A stretch of 23,260 nucleotides of DNA, taken from positions 1 through 23,260 of the forward strand of contig CAKTKB010000011.1 of assembly GCA_934569195.1 (NCBI GenBank). The letters run 5' to 3'. Each line of letters opens with the position of its first letter. The stretch's first letter is position 1. Below, in pieces: positions 1 through 8,577 of the stretch. The position numbers and the translations under genes were made by a program. The DNA is from an uncultured Oscillospiraceae bacterium (GTDB taxonomy: Bacteria; Bacillota; Clostridia; Oscillospirales; Oscillospiraceae). The notes below the pieces were generated by a model. That model made no database searches and had not been told where the DNA came from. It worked only from the letters and a program-made list of their open reading frames with translations.

Positions 1-239
1 GCAGCGGTGATGGCGTCGCCGCTATCCAGCGTGACGTTGCCGATCTTGTCGATCAGAGCCTCGACCTTGTCGGCCAGTGCCAGATACTCGGCCTCAGCCT
101 TGGTCAGGGTCTCGTAGTTGGTAACCTGGGCGCGATCTGCATCGGTAGCCAGGTTTTCGTATGCCGTACGGGCGGCATCCAGAGCAGCCTTGCTGTCAAC
201 GGTGATCGGCGTGCCGATCGCATCGATCAGCGCGATGAC
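1..239 (-). repeat. 58-residue tandem repeat inside the GH85 protein
   Basis: Residues 1397-1454 begin VIALIDAIG and carry DSKAALDAARTAYENL and VTNYETLTKAE. From residue 1455 the pattern restarts as VEALIDKIGNVTLDSGDAIT and is cut by the window edge. One full unit and part of a second are visible. Similar helical repeats occur near the C-termini of Firmicute surface proteins, where they probably act as a stalk; that role is inferred. Confidence 0.75.
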
Positions 240-3200
240 CTCGTCAACGGAGGGGTTGCGGACCACGAACTCGGAGGTAGCCAGAGTGGTGGGACCGCTG
301 ATGTAGGTAACAACGTAGTTGCCCACGGTGTCGGCAGTGAAGTTGCTGCCGGAGCAGAAGCTGATATCATCGTTCTCGTCGGTAACGGTGACATAGGCAT
401 TTGCGGGAGTCGTGGTCTGCTCTGCCAGGTAGGAAGCGTCGATCCAGTCGGCCTCGGTCATGCCGGTGAGCAGGTTGCCGTTGAGGGTCTTGGTGGAAGC
501 ATAGTGTGCATCCAGCAGATCCAGCAGACGGTAGGTGGTGTTGTCCGCGGCCACGGTCATGTCCTTAACGGCATCCCGGGTCACAGCGGGCTTCTGGCCG
601 CCGTAGGTAAAGCCCTTGGGCGCCATGGTATAGCCCATGATGTTCAGGACGCGGAAGTAACCAGGATTGCTGCTGGTATTGGTGATCTTCACATAGCGGG
701 CAGCGGTTCCGTCAAAGTTGACAGCCGTGCTGTCCTCAGTCAGAGCAGCCTCAGCCACATCGGTGTAAGTCTCGCCGTCGGTAGAAACGGAAACCTTGAT
801 ACCGCTGATGTTGTACCAGCTGTAGTAGTACAGGGAGAAATCCAAGCCGCCGACCAGGCATTCCTTACCCAGATCGAAGGTCTGGCTGCCGCCTCTGCTC
901 ATGTAGACATACGAGCTGCTCTTCAGCGCCTCCAGCTCGCGGCCGATCTCCAGAGGAATATCGGTGGTGTCGAAGTAGTTCTTGATGCCGTTCTTCAGAG
1001 CGCCCTCGTTGGTGCTGTCGGACAGATCCAGGAGGTTGTTCTCGAACTGCCAGCGGTAAGCATTGGTATACTTGTCCGCATTGGCGGAGGTCAGGGTGGA
1101 CAGCTTGCTGTTGGAAACGTTCAGGTTGTGCAGCTTCACGCTGTCGGTGATGTTCAGCTTCTCCAGGGAGGAACCGGAAACGAACAGGTTCTCCAGGGAA
1201 GCGGCGCCGGTGGTATCCAGCTCCTTCATGGCGGTGCCGGTCAGATCCAGGTCAACCAGCTTGGGGCAGCCGGTGAGATTCAGGTCATGATCGCCGTAGC
1301 CGGTGAGGGACAGGCTGGTCAGAGCGTCCAGATCGCCCAGAATCAGAGCGGTGTCGGGACGGCCATTCAGCTCGATGGTGGTCAGGTTTGCGCAATCGCC
1401 AACGGTCAGCTCCGTCGTGCCGGAGGGAATCTGAGCGGAGGTGATCTCGGTGATGAAGTTGTTGTTCAGGTTCAGCTTCTTGACGCCGGAAACCATGTTC
1501 AGGCCGGTCAGGTCCTTGATGACGCGGCTGGACAGGTCCAGGTCGCCGGAGTAATCCAGCAGGTCGCCGATGGTGGGTCCGACCAGCTCACGCAGAGCCG
1601 CGCGGAGCTTCACATCGGGGATCAGGTCCTCGCCGTACTCGGCGGTCAGGTCAACGACCTTGCCGTCCACAACCACGACGGTGGTAGGAGCGGAAACGTT
1701 GCCGGAGAAGTCGGTCACGGTGACTTCCATGGTGCAGTTCTTGGAGGGCAGGGTGAAGGTCAGCTGGCTGCTGCTGTTGCTGCCAGTCCGGGTGCCGCGC
1801 TTGAACTGCACGATCTGTCTGCCGCCGCTGACGACGGTCATGTACTGCCAGTCCACGGTGTCGGGGTCAACCAGACGGACGTAGTTGCCGTCAATCTGGA
1901 CATGATCCAGCTCCAGAGGCTCGCTGTAGTGGTCGCGGTTGGAGCCGCGGTAAGTAACGCCCTCGCTTCTCACATTGTCGTTGACAGCGAAAATCGTCAG
2001 GTCGTACTTGTAGCCCTCAGCCACAGGCAGGTCGATCACGGCGCTGGTAGCGCTGCCGTCGGCGGTGCCGGTGTAGATCTTGTTGTAGGGGTTGTCGTCT
2101 GCAACGCTGACCAGCTTCACTTCAAACTCGTAGCGGTCGGGAGCGCCGGCAGCGGGAGCCTTGAAGGAAACGGAGAGCTTGTCGTTCTCGGCGGCCTGGG
2201 TCAGCAGCTTGGTGCTGGTCAGGCTCTCTTCGACCTGAACGTCGGAAACTTCCTTGTTGTAGTCGAAGGTGATGGTTGCGGGATCGCTCTCGGTGCCGTC
2301 CACGCCCACAGCGCACAGCTGCAGCTCAACGCTGGAACCGACAGCGAAGGAATTCTTCACATACAGAATGCTGCCGTAGATGCCGCCCAGGAACACCCGG
2401 GAGCCGTCGGCCTGCTTGCCGTACAGGTTGTACTGCACAACCTCGCTGTAGTCGATCTTGTCCCAGGTCACGATCATCTGGCCGTCGGCATAAGCAGACT
2501 GCAGAGTGAAGCCGCTGGGAGCAGCGGGCTTGTGGTTGCCGTCGCTGACGGTCACATTGCCCACGTTGATCTGGTACTTGTCGGAGGTGCCCTCAAATAC
2601 CAGGGAAATGGCAGCGATCTCGCGGCCGTTGTAGGAGGACAGGTTCACGGTGGAGGTGGTCCACTCGCCGGCAGCGGCGGTGTTCTCCAGAGGCAGAATC
2701 ACGGGGTTCTCGGGATCGTCCTTGAAGGTCAGAGCCAGCTTCATGACGCCGTCATCGCTGGAGATCTTCTTGAAGGTGACGGAAGCGGTGGTCTCCGCAT
2801 TCACGGTCAGGTCGGTCTTGAACAGGTGCATGGTGTTCGTGCCGTCCAGCTTGCCGTAGACTGCCAGAGAGGAGCCGCCGTTGTAGGCGCCGACCTGGGT
2901 GAAGTCCATGGTCTTGTCGGAGCCGTCCACATTCTTGTTCTTCAGGGCAGTGCCGTAGTCGAACTCGGCGGAGAGCTTCTCGGAGCCGGTCGTCTCAAAC
3001 CACCACTGCCAGGTGGGCATCATTTCCTGAATGTTGATGTTTGCCCACTCTTCGTCCTTGCTCACTTCGCCGTTCACGAAGTACTGCATGCCGTGGCCGG
3101 TGTTGAAGTTGGTGTAGAAGGAGGTGCCTCCAATGACGGAACGCTCGGCGATGAAGTCAGCCACGCCGACCCAGCCGCTGGCGTTGTTCACGCCCACGTC

Positions 3201-4427
3201 GGTACGGGAGTAGCCGCTCACACGGCCGGTATCGGTGGGATCTTCCTTCACGCCGGACCAGAACATTCTCTGGCGGATGGCGCTCATCCACTGATAGCCG
3301 TCCTTCTGGGGAGTGGGGCGAGGATCGCCGTCCTTGGAGGAGTCGATGGACTCCAGGCCGCGGTGATAGTTGTCGGAGCCGCAGAACAGCGCGTAGCTGG
3401 CGCGGGGGTTGCCGTTGGCGTCATACAGGTTGGTCAGAGAGGTCGCACTGGAGTGACCGCCGCTGAAGCCGGCCTGGTTGCACTCGACGCCGTAGAAGAT
3501 GGATTCATAGGGGTCCACGCTGATGCTCTTAGCATACTCCAGCTGGCTGTCGATGTTGTAGAAGGAGCTGTAGTTGACGAACACGGAGTCATGGATCTTG
3601 CCGTAGGTGTCGTCCTTCAGCCACTGAGCCTTGGAGGAGTTGAAGGTGCCGTTGGTGTCGTACCACTGGGTCCACAGACCGGCTGCGGTCAGGTAAGACA
3701 TGAACTGCTTGAACTCGGTGGTGTAGCCACCCTCTTCCTGGTTCATGAAGTAGCCGTCGTAGCCATAGTACTCAGCCATGGCGATGAGCTGATCGGCCAC
3801 ATCCTGCCAGTTGTCATAGCCAACCAGGTCCTTGCAGGTCTGGCCGGGACGGAAGGCGGGGTCAAAGTAGACACAGGCGATGGACATAACGCCGTTCTTG
3901 TGGGCGGCGTTGGTGTAGGCGGGGTTGGGGATATTGACAATGCCGAACTCAAATCCACGGTTCCGCCAGTCGCTGGTCACCGGATCGTACAGAGCAGAGG
4001 GCGTAAAGGCCGTAGCCGCACCATGCCAGGGGCAGAAGTAATCGGTGTACTGCCAGAAGGTCATGATGTCTTCGGAGAACTCATTGCTGTACATGGTGCT
4101 GCCGAAGAAGCTGTTGCCATAGTCCTCAGTCATGTTCATGACCTGAGCATCTGTGGTCAGGTAGGGCTTTGCCTGGGTTGCAGCGAACGCTTCGTTGCGC
4201 TTCTGCAGCGGCACGGAGGCCACCAGGAACTCAGAATAGGGGTCGGTGCTGGGATCCCAGTTTTCGATGTCCTTAACACGGTAGCCCGCAAAAGTGGGCT
4301 CGGCAGAGGCCGTGTTGTTGGGCCAGGAATCCGCCCGAGCGATGGGTGTCACGCCTGCTACCATGGACAGCATCATAGCCGCCGCCAGCAGGAAAGAACC
4401 CAAGCGTTTGAAGTTGGCGTTTTTCAT
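1..4427 (-). CDS. Secreted multidomain GH85 endo-beta-N-acetylglucosaminidase (C-terminus beyond window)
   Basis: The minus frame is open from ATG 4427 to the left edge, giving 1,475 codons without a stop. AAGGAG lies 7 nt before the ATG. Residues 1-32 form a signal peptide ending in ARA. Residues about 90-430 look like the GH85 barrel, with YYGYDGYFMNQEE at 220-232; N229 and E231 fit the Asn/Glu pair of GH85 substrate-assisted catalysis. GH85 enzymes cut the chitobiose core of N-glycans. I infer beta-sandwich and Fn3-like modules at about 480-925, leucine-rich repeats at about 965-1115, a discoidin (F5/8C)-like domain at about 1165-1268, an Ig-like stretch, and a 58-residue repeat from 1397. 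A cell-wall anchor or SLH domains may lie past the edge. The likely role is extracellular trimming of host or dietary N-glycoproteins. Family call is strong; accessory domain limits are approximate. Confidence 0.9.
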   Translation of the reverse strand, partial: MKNANFKRLGSFLLAAAMMLSMVAGVTPIARADSWPNNTASAEPTFAGYRVKDIENWDPSTDPYSEFLVASVPLQKRNEAFAATQAKPYLTTDAQVMNMTEDYGNSFFGSTMYSNEFSEDIMTFWQYTDYFCPWHGAATAFTPSALYDPVTSDWRNRGFEFGIVNIPNPAYTNAAHKNGVMSIACVYFDPAFRPGQTCKDLVGYDNWQDVADQLIAMAEYYGYDGYFMNQEEGGYTTEFKQFMSYLTAAGLWTQWYDTNGTFNSSKAQWLKDDTYGKIHDSVFVNYSSFYNIDSQLEYAKSISVDPYESIFYGVECNQAGFSGGHSSATSLTNLYDANGNPRASYALFCGSDNYHRGLESIDSSKDGDPRPTPQKDGYQWMSAIRQRMFWSGVKEDPTDTGRVSGYSRTDVGVNNASGWVGVADFIAERSVIGGTSFYTNFNTGHGMQYFVNGEVSKDEEWANINIQEMMPTWQWWFETTGSEKLSAEFDYGTALKNKNVDGSDKTMDFTQVGAYNGGSSLAVYGKLDGTNTMHLFKTDLTVNAETTASVTFKKISSDDGVMKLALTFKDDPENPVILPLENTAAAGEWTTSTVNLSSYNGREIAAISLVFEGTSDKYQINVGNVTVSDGNHKPAAPSGFTLQSAYADGQMIVTWDKIDYSEVVQYNLYGKQADGSRVFLGGIYGSILYVKNSFAVGSSVELQLCAVGVDGTESDPATITFDYNKEVSDVQVEESLTSTKLLTQAAENDKLSVSFKAPAAGAPDRYEFEVKLVSVADDNPYNKIYTGTADGSATSAVIDLPVAEGYKYDLTIFAVNDNVRSEGVTYRGSNRDHYSEPLELDHVQIDGNYVRLVDPDTVDWQYMTVVSGGRQIVQFKRGTRTGSNSSSQLTFTLPSKNCTMEVTVTDFSGNVSAPTTVVVVDGKVVDLTAEYGEDLIPDVKLRAALRELVGPTIGDLLDYSGDLDLSSRVIKDLTGLNMVSGVKKLNLNNNFITEITSAQIPSGTTELTVGDCANLTTIELNGRPDTALILGDLDALTSLSLTGYGDHDLNLTGCPKLVDLDLTGTAMKELDTTGAASLENLFVSGSSLEKLNITDSVKLHNLNVSNSKLSTLTSANADKYTNAYRWQFENNLLDLSDSTNEGALKNGIKNYFDTTDIPLEIGRELEALKSSSYVYMSRGGSQTFDLGKECLVGGLDFSLYYYSWYNISGIKVSVSTDGETYTDVAEAALTEDSTAVNFDGTAARYVKITNTSSNPGYFRVLNIMGYTMAPKGFTYGGQKPAVTRDAVKDMTVAADNTTYRLLDLLDAHYASTKTLNGNLLTGMTEADWIDASYLAEQTTTPANAYVTVTDENDDISFCSGSNFTADTVGNYVVTYISGPTTLATSEFVVRNPSVDEVIALIDAIGTPITVDSKAALDAARTAYENLATDADRAQVTNYETLTKAEAEYLALADKVEALIDKIGNVTLDSGDAITA

Positions 4428-4513
4428 TTTGCTTCTCCTTTCATCTTGGACCGACCTTAGAGAAATTGTGAAATATGCACAAGCAATTTTTCTTTGTCGG
4501 CGCCATTTCCAAC

Positions 4514-4543
4514 ATTCTAGCAGACCCCCGAGCCATCTGTAAA
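4514..4543 (-). promoter_or_regulatory. Sigma-A-type promoter of the GH85 gene
   Basis: Read on the minus strand, TTTACA (4543-4538) is followed after 18 nt by TAGAAT (4519-4514), preceded by TGC as an extended -10. The start point would be near 4507, giving a leader of about 80 nt. It sits after the exporter terminators, so the GH85 gene is probably its own transcription unit. Confidence 0.7.
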
Positions 4544-4568
4544 GTCACAAAAGGTTCAAAATTAGTCT

Positions 4569-4609
4569 AAAAAGGAAACAGCTTCCAGTCTTTCCCAGGT
4601 TTCCTTTTT
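4569..4609. terminator. A/T-flanked hairpin, second (bidirectional) terminator
   Basis: An 11-bp perfect stem (AAAAAGGAAAC with GTTTCCTTTTT) encloses a 19-nt loop. Both strands present a U-run, so it can terminate either way. It follows the stronger exporter terminator and precedes the GH85 promoter, insulating the two units. Confidence 0.65.
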
Positions 4610-4631
4610 ATTCTGTTCAACCAAGGCCACG

Positions 4632-4676
4632 CAAAAAAAGTGCCGCCATCTCCGGCAAATTGCCGAAAATGGCGGC
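4632..4676 (-). terminator. Rho-independent terminator of the ABC exporter operon
   Basis: On the minus strand an outer 8-bp stem (GCCGCCAT with ATGGCGGC) encloses an inner CGGCA/TGCCG stem. Seven U residues follow (complement of 4633-4639). It starts 13 bp past the end of the second exporter gene. Confidence 0.85.
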
Positions 4677-4689
4677 GTTTTCTCGCACT

Positions 4690-6576
4690 TTAGTCCTGCT
4701 GCAGCTGCTGCTTGTGGTATTGCAGCGTATAGAGCTGATAGTACCGGCCGTGCTGATGCAGGAGCTGCTGATGATTGCCCTGCTCCAGAATCTTTCCCTT
4801 GGACAGCAGGATGATGTTGTCGGCGTGCTGGATCGTGGAGAGGCGATGGGCCACAATCAGCATCGTTCCCACCGACTTCATCTTCTCCAGAGAATCCTGG
4901 ATCAGGATCTCCGTCTCCGTGTCGATGTTTGCCGTAGCCTCGTCGAGAATCATCACGGAGGGCTTATGGATGATGGTACGGGCAAAGGACAGGAGCTGGC
5001 GCTGGCCTGCGGAGAAGTTGTTTCCCCGCTCCCGCACCACCTCGTCCAGGCCGTGGTCGAGTCTGCGGATGAAGCCGTCGGCGTTCACATAGCGGCACGC
5101 CTCCCAGACCTGCTCGTCCGTAATCCCGTCGCTGCGCAGGACAATGTTGCTGCGGATATCGCCGGAGAACAGGAACACATCCTGAAGCATCTGTCCGAAA
5201 TGGCGGCGCAGAGAGGATATCTTGATTTTCCGGATGTCGATCCCGTCGATGAGAATCTGGCCCTTCTGGATGTCGTAGTTCCGGCAGATCAGGGACAGGA
5301 TCGTGGACTTTCCGGAGCCGGTGGAGCCGACGAAGGCCACCGTCTGCTTGGGGTAGACATGGAAGGACACGCCCTGCAGCACCCACTCGCCGGGCTTGTA
5401 GGCAAACCAGACGTCCTTGAATTCGATCTCTCCCTTGATCTCGCTAAGCTCAATGGCATCCGGCGCATCCACCAGATCCGGCTGCATATCCAGAATGGCG
5501 AAAATCTTTTCCGCCGAGGCAAAGGACTGCTCCAGCATGTCGAACTGCTCCGCCAGGGCCTGGATGGGGTTGAAGAAGCGGGAGATATACATATAAAAGG
5601 CTACCACGGTCTCGCTGGTGATCACCTGTCCCAGGAAGGGCGTGTCGGTGATATAACCCTTGCAGCCGATGTAGAACAGGAAAAGGTTGGACGTTACGAA
5701 CAGCATATACACCATGGGGCGGAAGATGCCGAAAACGTACATCCGGTTGAACTTCGCCCGCTCCAGCTTTTTGCTGCGCACAAGAAAGTCGTCCATCTTC
5801 CGCTGCTCCTGGTTGAAAATCTGGGTGATTTTCATGCCGGACAGATTTTCGGACAGGTAGGTGTTCACATCCGTCCGGGCATTGTTGACGCTGCGGTGGA
5901 CGTGCCGGGAGAACTTCTGGAAGATGAGCGTGAAAACGACCAAAAACGGCACAAAGCACAGCACCATCAGCGTCAGGGCATAGTTCACCAGGAACATGGC
6001 TGCCAGCACGCCGATGATAACCAGCGTATTTTTCACCAGGGTCACCAGAATGTTGGTAAACAGATAGCTGATGGCATTGGGATCGTTGGTGACACGGGTC
6101 ACCAGCTTGCCCACGGGAATCTCGTTGAGCTGCTCATGGGAGAGCTGCTCGATGTGGGTAAAGGTATCCAGTCGGAGCTGGGAGAGAATCTTCTGGCCGG
6201 TCCGCTGCAAAATAATCGCCTGGAAATAGGTGCAGATCATGGAGACCACCAGAATGCCCGCATACACCGCCACCTGGCTGAACAGGGCCTCCAGGGTAAA
6301 GCGGCTCTTGATCGTGCCCTGGATATTGGCGATCAGCAGAGGCGACACCACATCGTACACAATGGACACCAGCATGATCAGGAACACCAGCACGAAATCC
6401 TTTTTATACGGCGCGGCGTACTTCAGCAGCCGTCCGATGATCTCGCGGTCGGACATATGGCGCTCGCTGCGGTCGTTTTTGTCGTGCTTTTTCAGGACAA
6501 AATAGGCGGCCAGGAAAATCAGGGTAAATACGCCGATCACGGCGCAGACAATCAAAAGAGGCAAGTAATCAGCCAT
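4690..6576 (-). CDS. ABC exporter half-transporter, catalytically competent partner (BmrD/YheH-like)
   Basis: This 628-residue protein has an N-terminal membrane domain (about 1-350) and an ATPase domain. It has Walker A GSTGSGKST (417-425), Q465, signature FSAGQ (521-525), Walker B VMILDE with catalytic E546, and H-loop H577. LDEATANID after the glutamate is typical of the competent half of heterodimeric exporters such as BmrCD. The ATG at 6576 is chosen because AGGAGG lies 8 nt upstream; the longer open frame has no such site. It overlaps the end of the partner gene by 8 nt, so the two are translated together. The substrate cannot be read from sequence; drugs, peptides or lipids are possible. 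Confidence 0.92.
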   Translation of the reverse strand: MADYLPLLIVCAVIGVFTLIFLAAYFVLKKHDKNDRSERHMSDREIIGRLLKYAAPYKKDFVLVFLIMLVSIVYDVVSPLLIANIQGTIKSRFTLEALFSQVAVYAGILVVSMICTYFQAIILQRTGQKILSQLRLDTFTHIEQLSHEQLNEIPVGKLVTRVTNDPNAISYLFTNILVTLVKNTLVIIGVLAAMFLVNYALTLMVLCFVPFLVVFTLIFQKFSRHVHRSVNNARTDVNTYLSENLSGMKITQIFNQEQRKMDDFLVRSKKLERAKFNRMYVFGIFRPMVYMLFVTSNLFLFYIGCKGYITDTPFLGQVITSETVVAFYMYISRFFNPIQALAEQFDMLEQSFASAEKIFAILDMQPDLVDAPDAIELSEIKGEIEFKDVWFAYKPGEWVLQGVSFHVYPKQTVAFVGSTGSGKSTILSLICRNYDIQKGQILIDGIDIRKIKISSLRRHFGQMLQDVFLFSGDIRSNIVLRSDGITDEQVWEACRYVNADGFIRRLDHGLDEVVRERGNNFSAGQRQLLSFARTIIHKPSVMILDEATANIDTETEILIQDSLEKMKSVGTMLIVAHRLSTIQHADNIILLSKGKILEQGNHQQLLHQHGRYYQLYTLQYHKQQLQQD

Positions 6577-8350
6577 TATGATTTCCTCCTTCCTCCTCCA
6601 GCCGCTGCAAATCCACCATCTTGCGGTACGCGGCGCTGCTCTTGTAAAGCGAATCGTGGGTATCGAAGCCCGCCACCCGTCCTTCATCGATAAAGAGAAT
6701 CTTGTCCATCCGCTCGATGGTGGAGATCCGGTGGGCGATCAGGATGGTGGTCTTGCCCGCGCGGGTCTGCCGGAGGTTGTCCAGGATGGCCTTCTCCGTC
6801 TTGGTATCCACGGCGGATACGGAATCGTCCAGAATCAGGATGGGTGCATCCTTCATCAGCGCCCGGGCAATGGAAATCCGCTGCTTCTGTCCGCCGGAGA
6901 CGGTGACGCCCCGCTCTCCCAGAACCGTCTGGTAGCCCAGCTGGAACTCGGAGATGTTGCCGTGTACGTCCGCCAGCTCCGCCGCACGGACGACCGCCCG
7001 GGCATCCTGCACCGGTGTTCCGAAGGAAATGTTATTTTCAATGGTATCGGAGAACAGGAAGTTGTCCTGGGGCACATAGGCGCAGGCCGCGCGGACCGAG
7101 CGGATGGACAGGTCGTTTACATCCTGCCCGTCCAGGAACAGCGTCCCGTCCGGTACATTGTAGGTGCGCAGGATCAAATCCACCAGCGTGGTCTTGCCGG
7201 AGCCGGTCTTTCCCACGAGGCCGATATTCTCTCCTGCCCGGATACGGAAGCTGATGTGCTCCAGGGCTTCAAACTCACCGTCGGGGTACCGGAAGCTGAG
7301 ATCCCGGAATTCGATGTCTCCCTTCGGATTGGTCAGATCCGTCACGCCGGGCCGGTCCACCACATTCTGGGGCGCATCCAGCAGCTCGCTGATCCGCTTC
7401 AGGGATGCCTTGCCCCGGGAAGTCATGTCGATCAGCTCCGAAACCGCCATGATCGGCCACACGATGGCATTGAAGTAGCCGATGAACTCCATAAGCTGTC
7501 CGGCGTTGAACCGCCCCAGGTACACCAGGTATCCGCCGTAGCCCAGAATCACGCAGATCACGCTCTCCACAAAGGACGTAACCAGAATGCGCAGCAACAC
7601 GGAGGCCTTGGTAAAGTCGATGTTGGCGACCTCATTCTCCTCGTTCAGCTTTTTGAAGGCCAGAAGCTCCTTGGCTTCCTTGACAAAAGCCTTGATGACT
7701 GCGATGCCGGAGAAGCTCTCCTGGGCAAAATCGGACATATTGGAGAAGCACTCCTGGCGGTAGTCCCACTTCTTCGTCATGTACCGGCCCACTACCGTGG
7801 CACTGGCAAACAGCAGCGCCATGGGGATCAGGGACAGCACCGTCAGCAGGTGGTCCATTCTCCACATCTTGCTTACCGCCAGCACACCCAGGATAATGGC
7901 GTCAAAGAACTGCATAAAGCCCCAGCCGTAGCACTCCTGAACCGTATCCAGGTCGTTGGTGAACAGGCTCATCAGGTTGCCCACCTTATTGACCTGGTAA
8001 TACTCCCGGCTCAGGCTCTCGGCGTGGTCAAACATCCGGTTGCGCAGATCCGTCTCCACCCGGGTCGCCGCGCCGAAAATGGTCACGCGCCAGGCAAACC
8101 GCCCAAAAACGATCGCCAGGATGATCCACACCATCGGCATACAGATGGTATCGAGCAGAAAGTTCATGTCGAACGCCTTCTGCACGCCGTCCACGACCAC
8201 ATACCCCTGGTTCAATCCGTTGATGACCATCTGGTACAGCTGCGGAATCATGAGCTGCAAATAGTCAACCGCAAACAGGGCCGCCAGGCCCGCCAGCAGG
8301 GACAGCGCATACCGGCCGTAATAGCGATTGATGTGCTTTCCGAAAATCAC
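6569..8350 (-). CDS. ABC exporter half-transporter with degenerate catalytic site (BmrC/YheI-like)
   Basis: This 593-residue protein is a membrane domain (about 1-330) fused to an ATPase domain. It shows Walker A GKTGSGKTT (380-388), signature VSGGQ (484-488), Walker B ILILDD (504-509) and H540. D509 replaces the usual catalytic Glu, and the LDDSVSAVD string is characteristic of the non-canonical half of BmrCD/YheIH-type heterodimers. The start is a GTG at 8350, with GGGAGGG about 7 nt upstream; the frame runs open further upstream but without a ribosome site and across the promoter. It is first in a two-gene operon. The pair most likely works as an exporter with one active and one regulatory ATP site. 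Confidence 0.9.
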   Translation of the reverse strand: MIFGKHINRYYGRYALSLLAGLAALFAVDYLQLMIPQLYQMVINGLNQGYVVVDGVQKAFDMNFLLDTICMPMVWIILAIVFGRFAWRVTIFGAATRVETDLRNRMFDHAESLSREYYQVNKVGNLMSLFTNDLDTVQECYGWGFMQFFDAIILGVLAVSKMWRMDHLLTVLSLIPMALLFASATVVGRYMTKKWDYRQECFSNMSDFAQESFSGIAVIKAFVKEAKELLAFKKLNEENEVANIDFTKASVLLRILVTSFVESVICVILGYGGYLVYLGRFNAGQLMEFIGYFNAIVWPIMAVSELIDMTSRGKASLKRISELLDAPQNVVDRPGVTDLTNPKGDIEFRDLSFRYPDGEFEALEHISFRIRAGENIGLVGKTGSGKTTLVDLILRTYNVPDGTLFLDGQDVNDLSIRSVRAACAYVPQDNFLFSDTIENNISFGTPVQDARAVVRAAELADVHGNISEFQLGYQTVLGERGVTVSGGQKQRISIARALMKDAPILILDDSVSAVDTKTEKAILDNLRQTRAGKTTILIAHRISTIERMDKILFIDEGRVAGFDTHDSLYKSSAAYRKMVDLQRLEEEGGNHNG

Positions 8351-8384
8351 ACAAATCCCTCCCTCTAAATGCAAAGTATTGCAG

Positions 8385-8393
8385 ATTATAGCA
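8385..8393 (-). promoter_or_regulatory. Extended -10 promoter of the ABC exporter operon
   Basis: The minus strand reads TGC TATAAT (8393-8385), a perfect -10 with the TGn extension. No good -35 lies at 16-18 nt (TTCCAT at 17), so recognition may rest on the extended -10. The start point would be near 8378, about 28 nt before the GTG. Confidence 0.65.
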
Positions 8394-8483
8394 CACTCCC
8401 CTGACAAATGGAAGTCAAAAACAGAAAAAAATTGCTTTCGCAACAAATTCAGAGCTTTCCGGCCCTCCCCCGACCGCTTTGTC

Positions 8484-8510
8484 AAAAAAAGTCCGGCCCA
8501 CCAGGGCCGG
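8484..8510 (-). terminator. Minus-oriented intrinsic terminator in a divergent intergenic region
   Basis: CCGGCCC (8493-8499) and GGGCCGG (8504-8510) form a perfect 7-bp stem. On the minus strand AC and then seven U residues follow. No minus-strand gene lies directly upstream, because the neighbour is the divergent MFS gene. It may stop antisense transcription running out of that gene. Confidence 0.65.
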
Positions 8511-8514
8511 GCGC

Positions 8515-8542
8515 TTGCATTTTTGGCGAACTGTGATATCAT
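8515..8542 (+). promoter_or_regulatory. Promoter of the MFS transporter gene
   Basis: TTGCAT (8515-8520) and TATCAT (8537-8542) are separated by 16 nt, each one or two bases from the sigma-A consensus. The predicted start is about 30 nt before the ATG. Confidence 0.6.
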
Positions 8543-8577
8543 ACCAGAAGTTTTGAAACAAAAAGGGGCCTATTTTT

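Noticed and set aside
504..4460. A 1,318-codon open frame on the plus strand
   Set aside because: It lies opposite the GH85 coding sequence and is low-complexity Val/Gly/Ala/Gln-rich. It is a by-product of codon bias in that gene; the minus frame has a signal peptide, domains and a ribosome site.
4660..8368. Long plus-strand open frames (677 and 596 codons) over the exporter genes
   Set aside because: They are His/Gln/Gly/Asp-rich antisense shadows of two clear ABC transporter genes with complete motifs.
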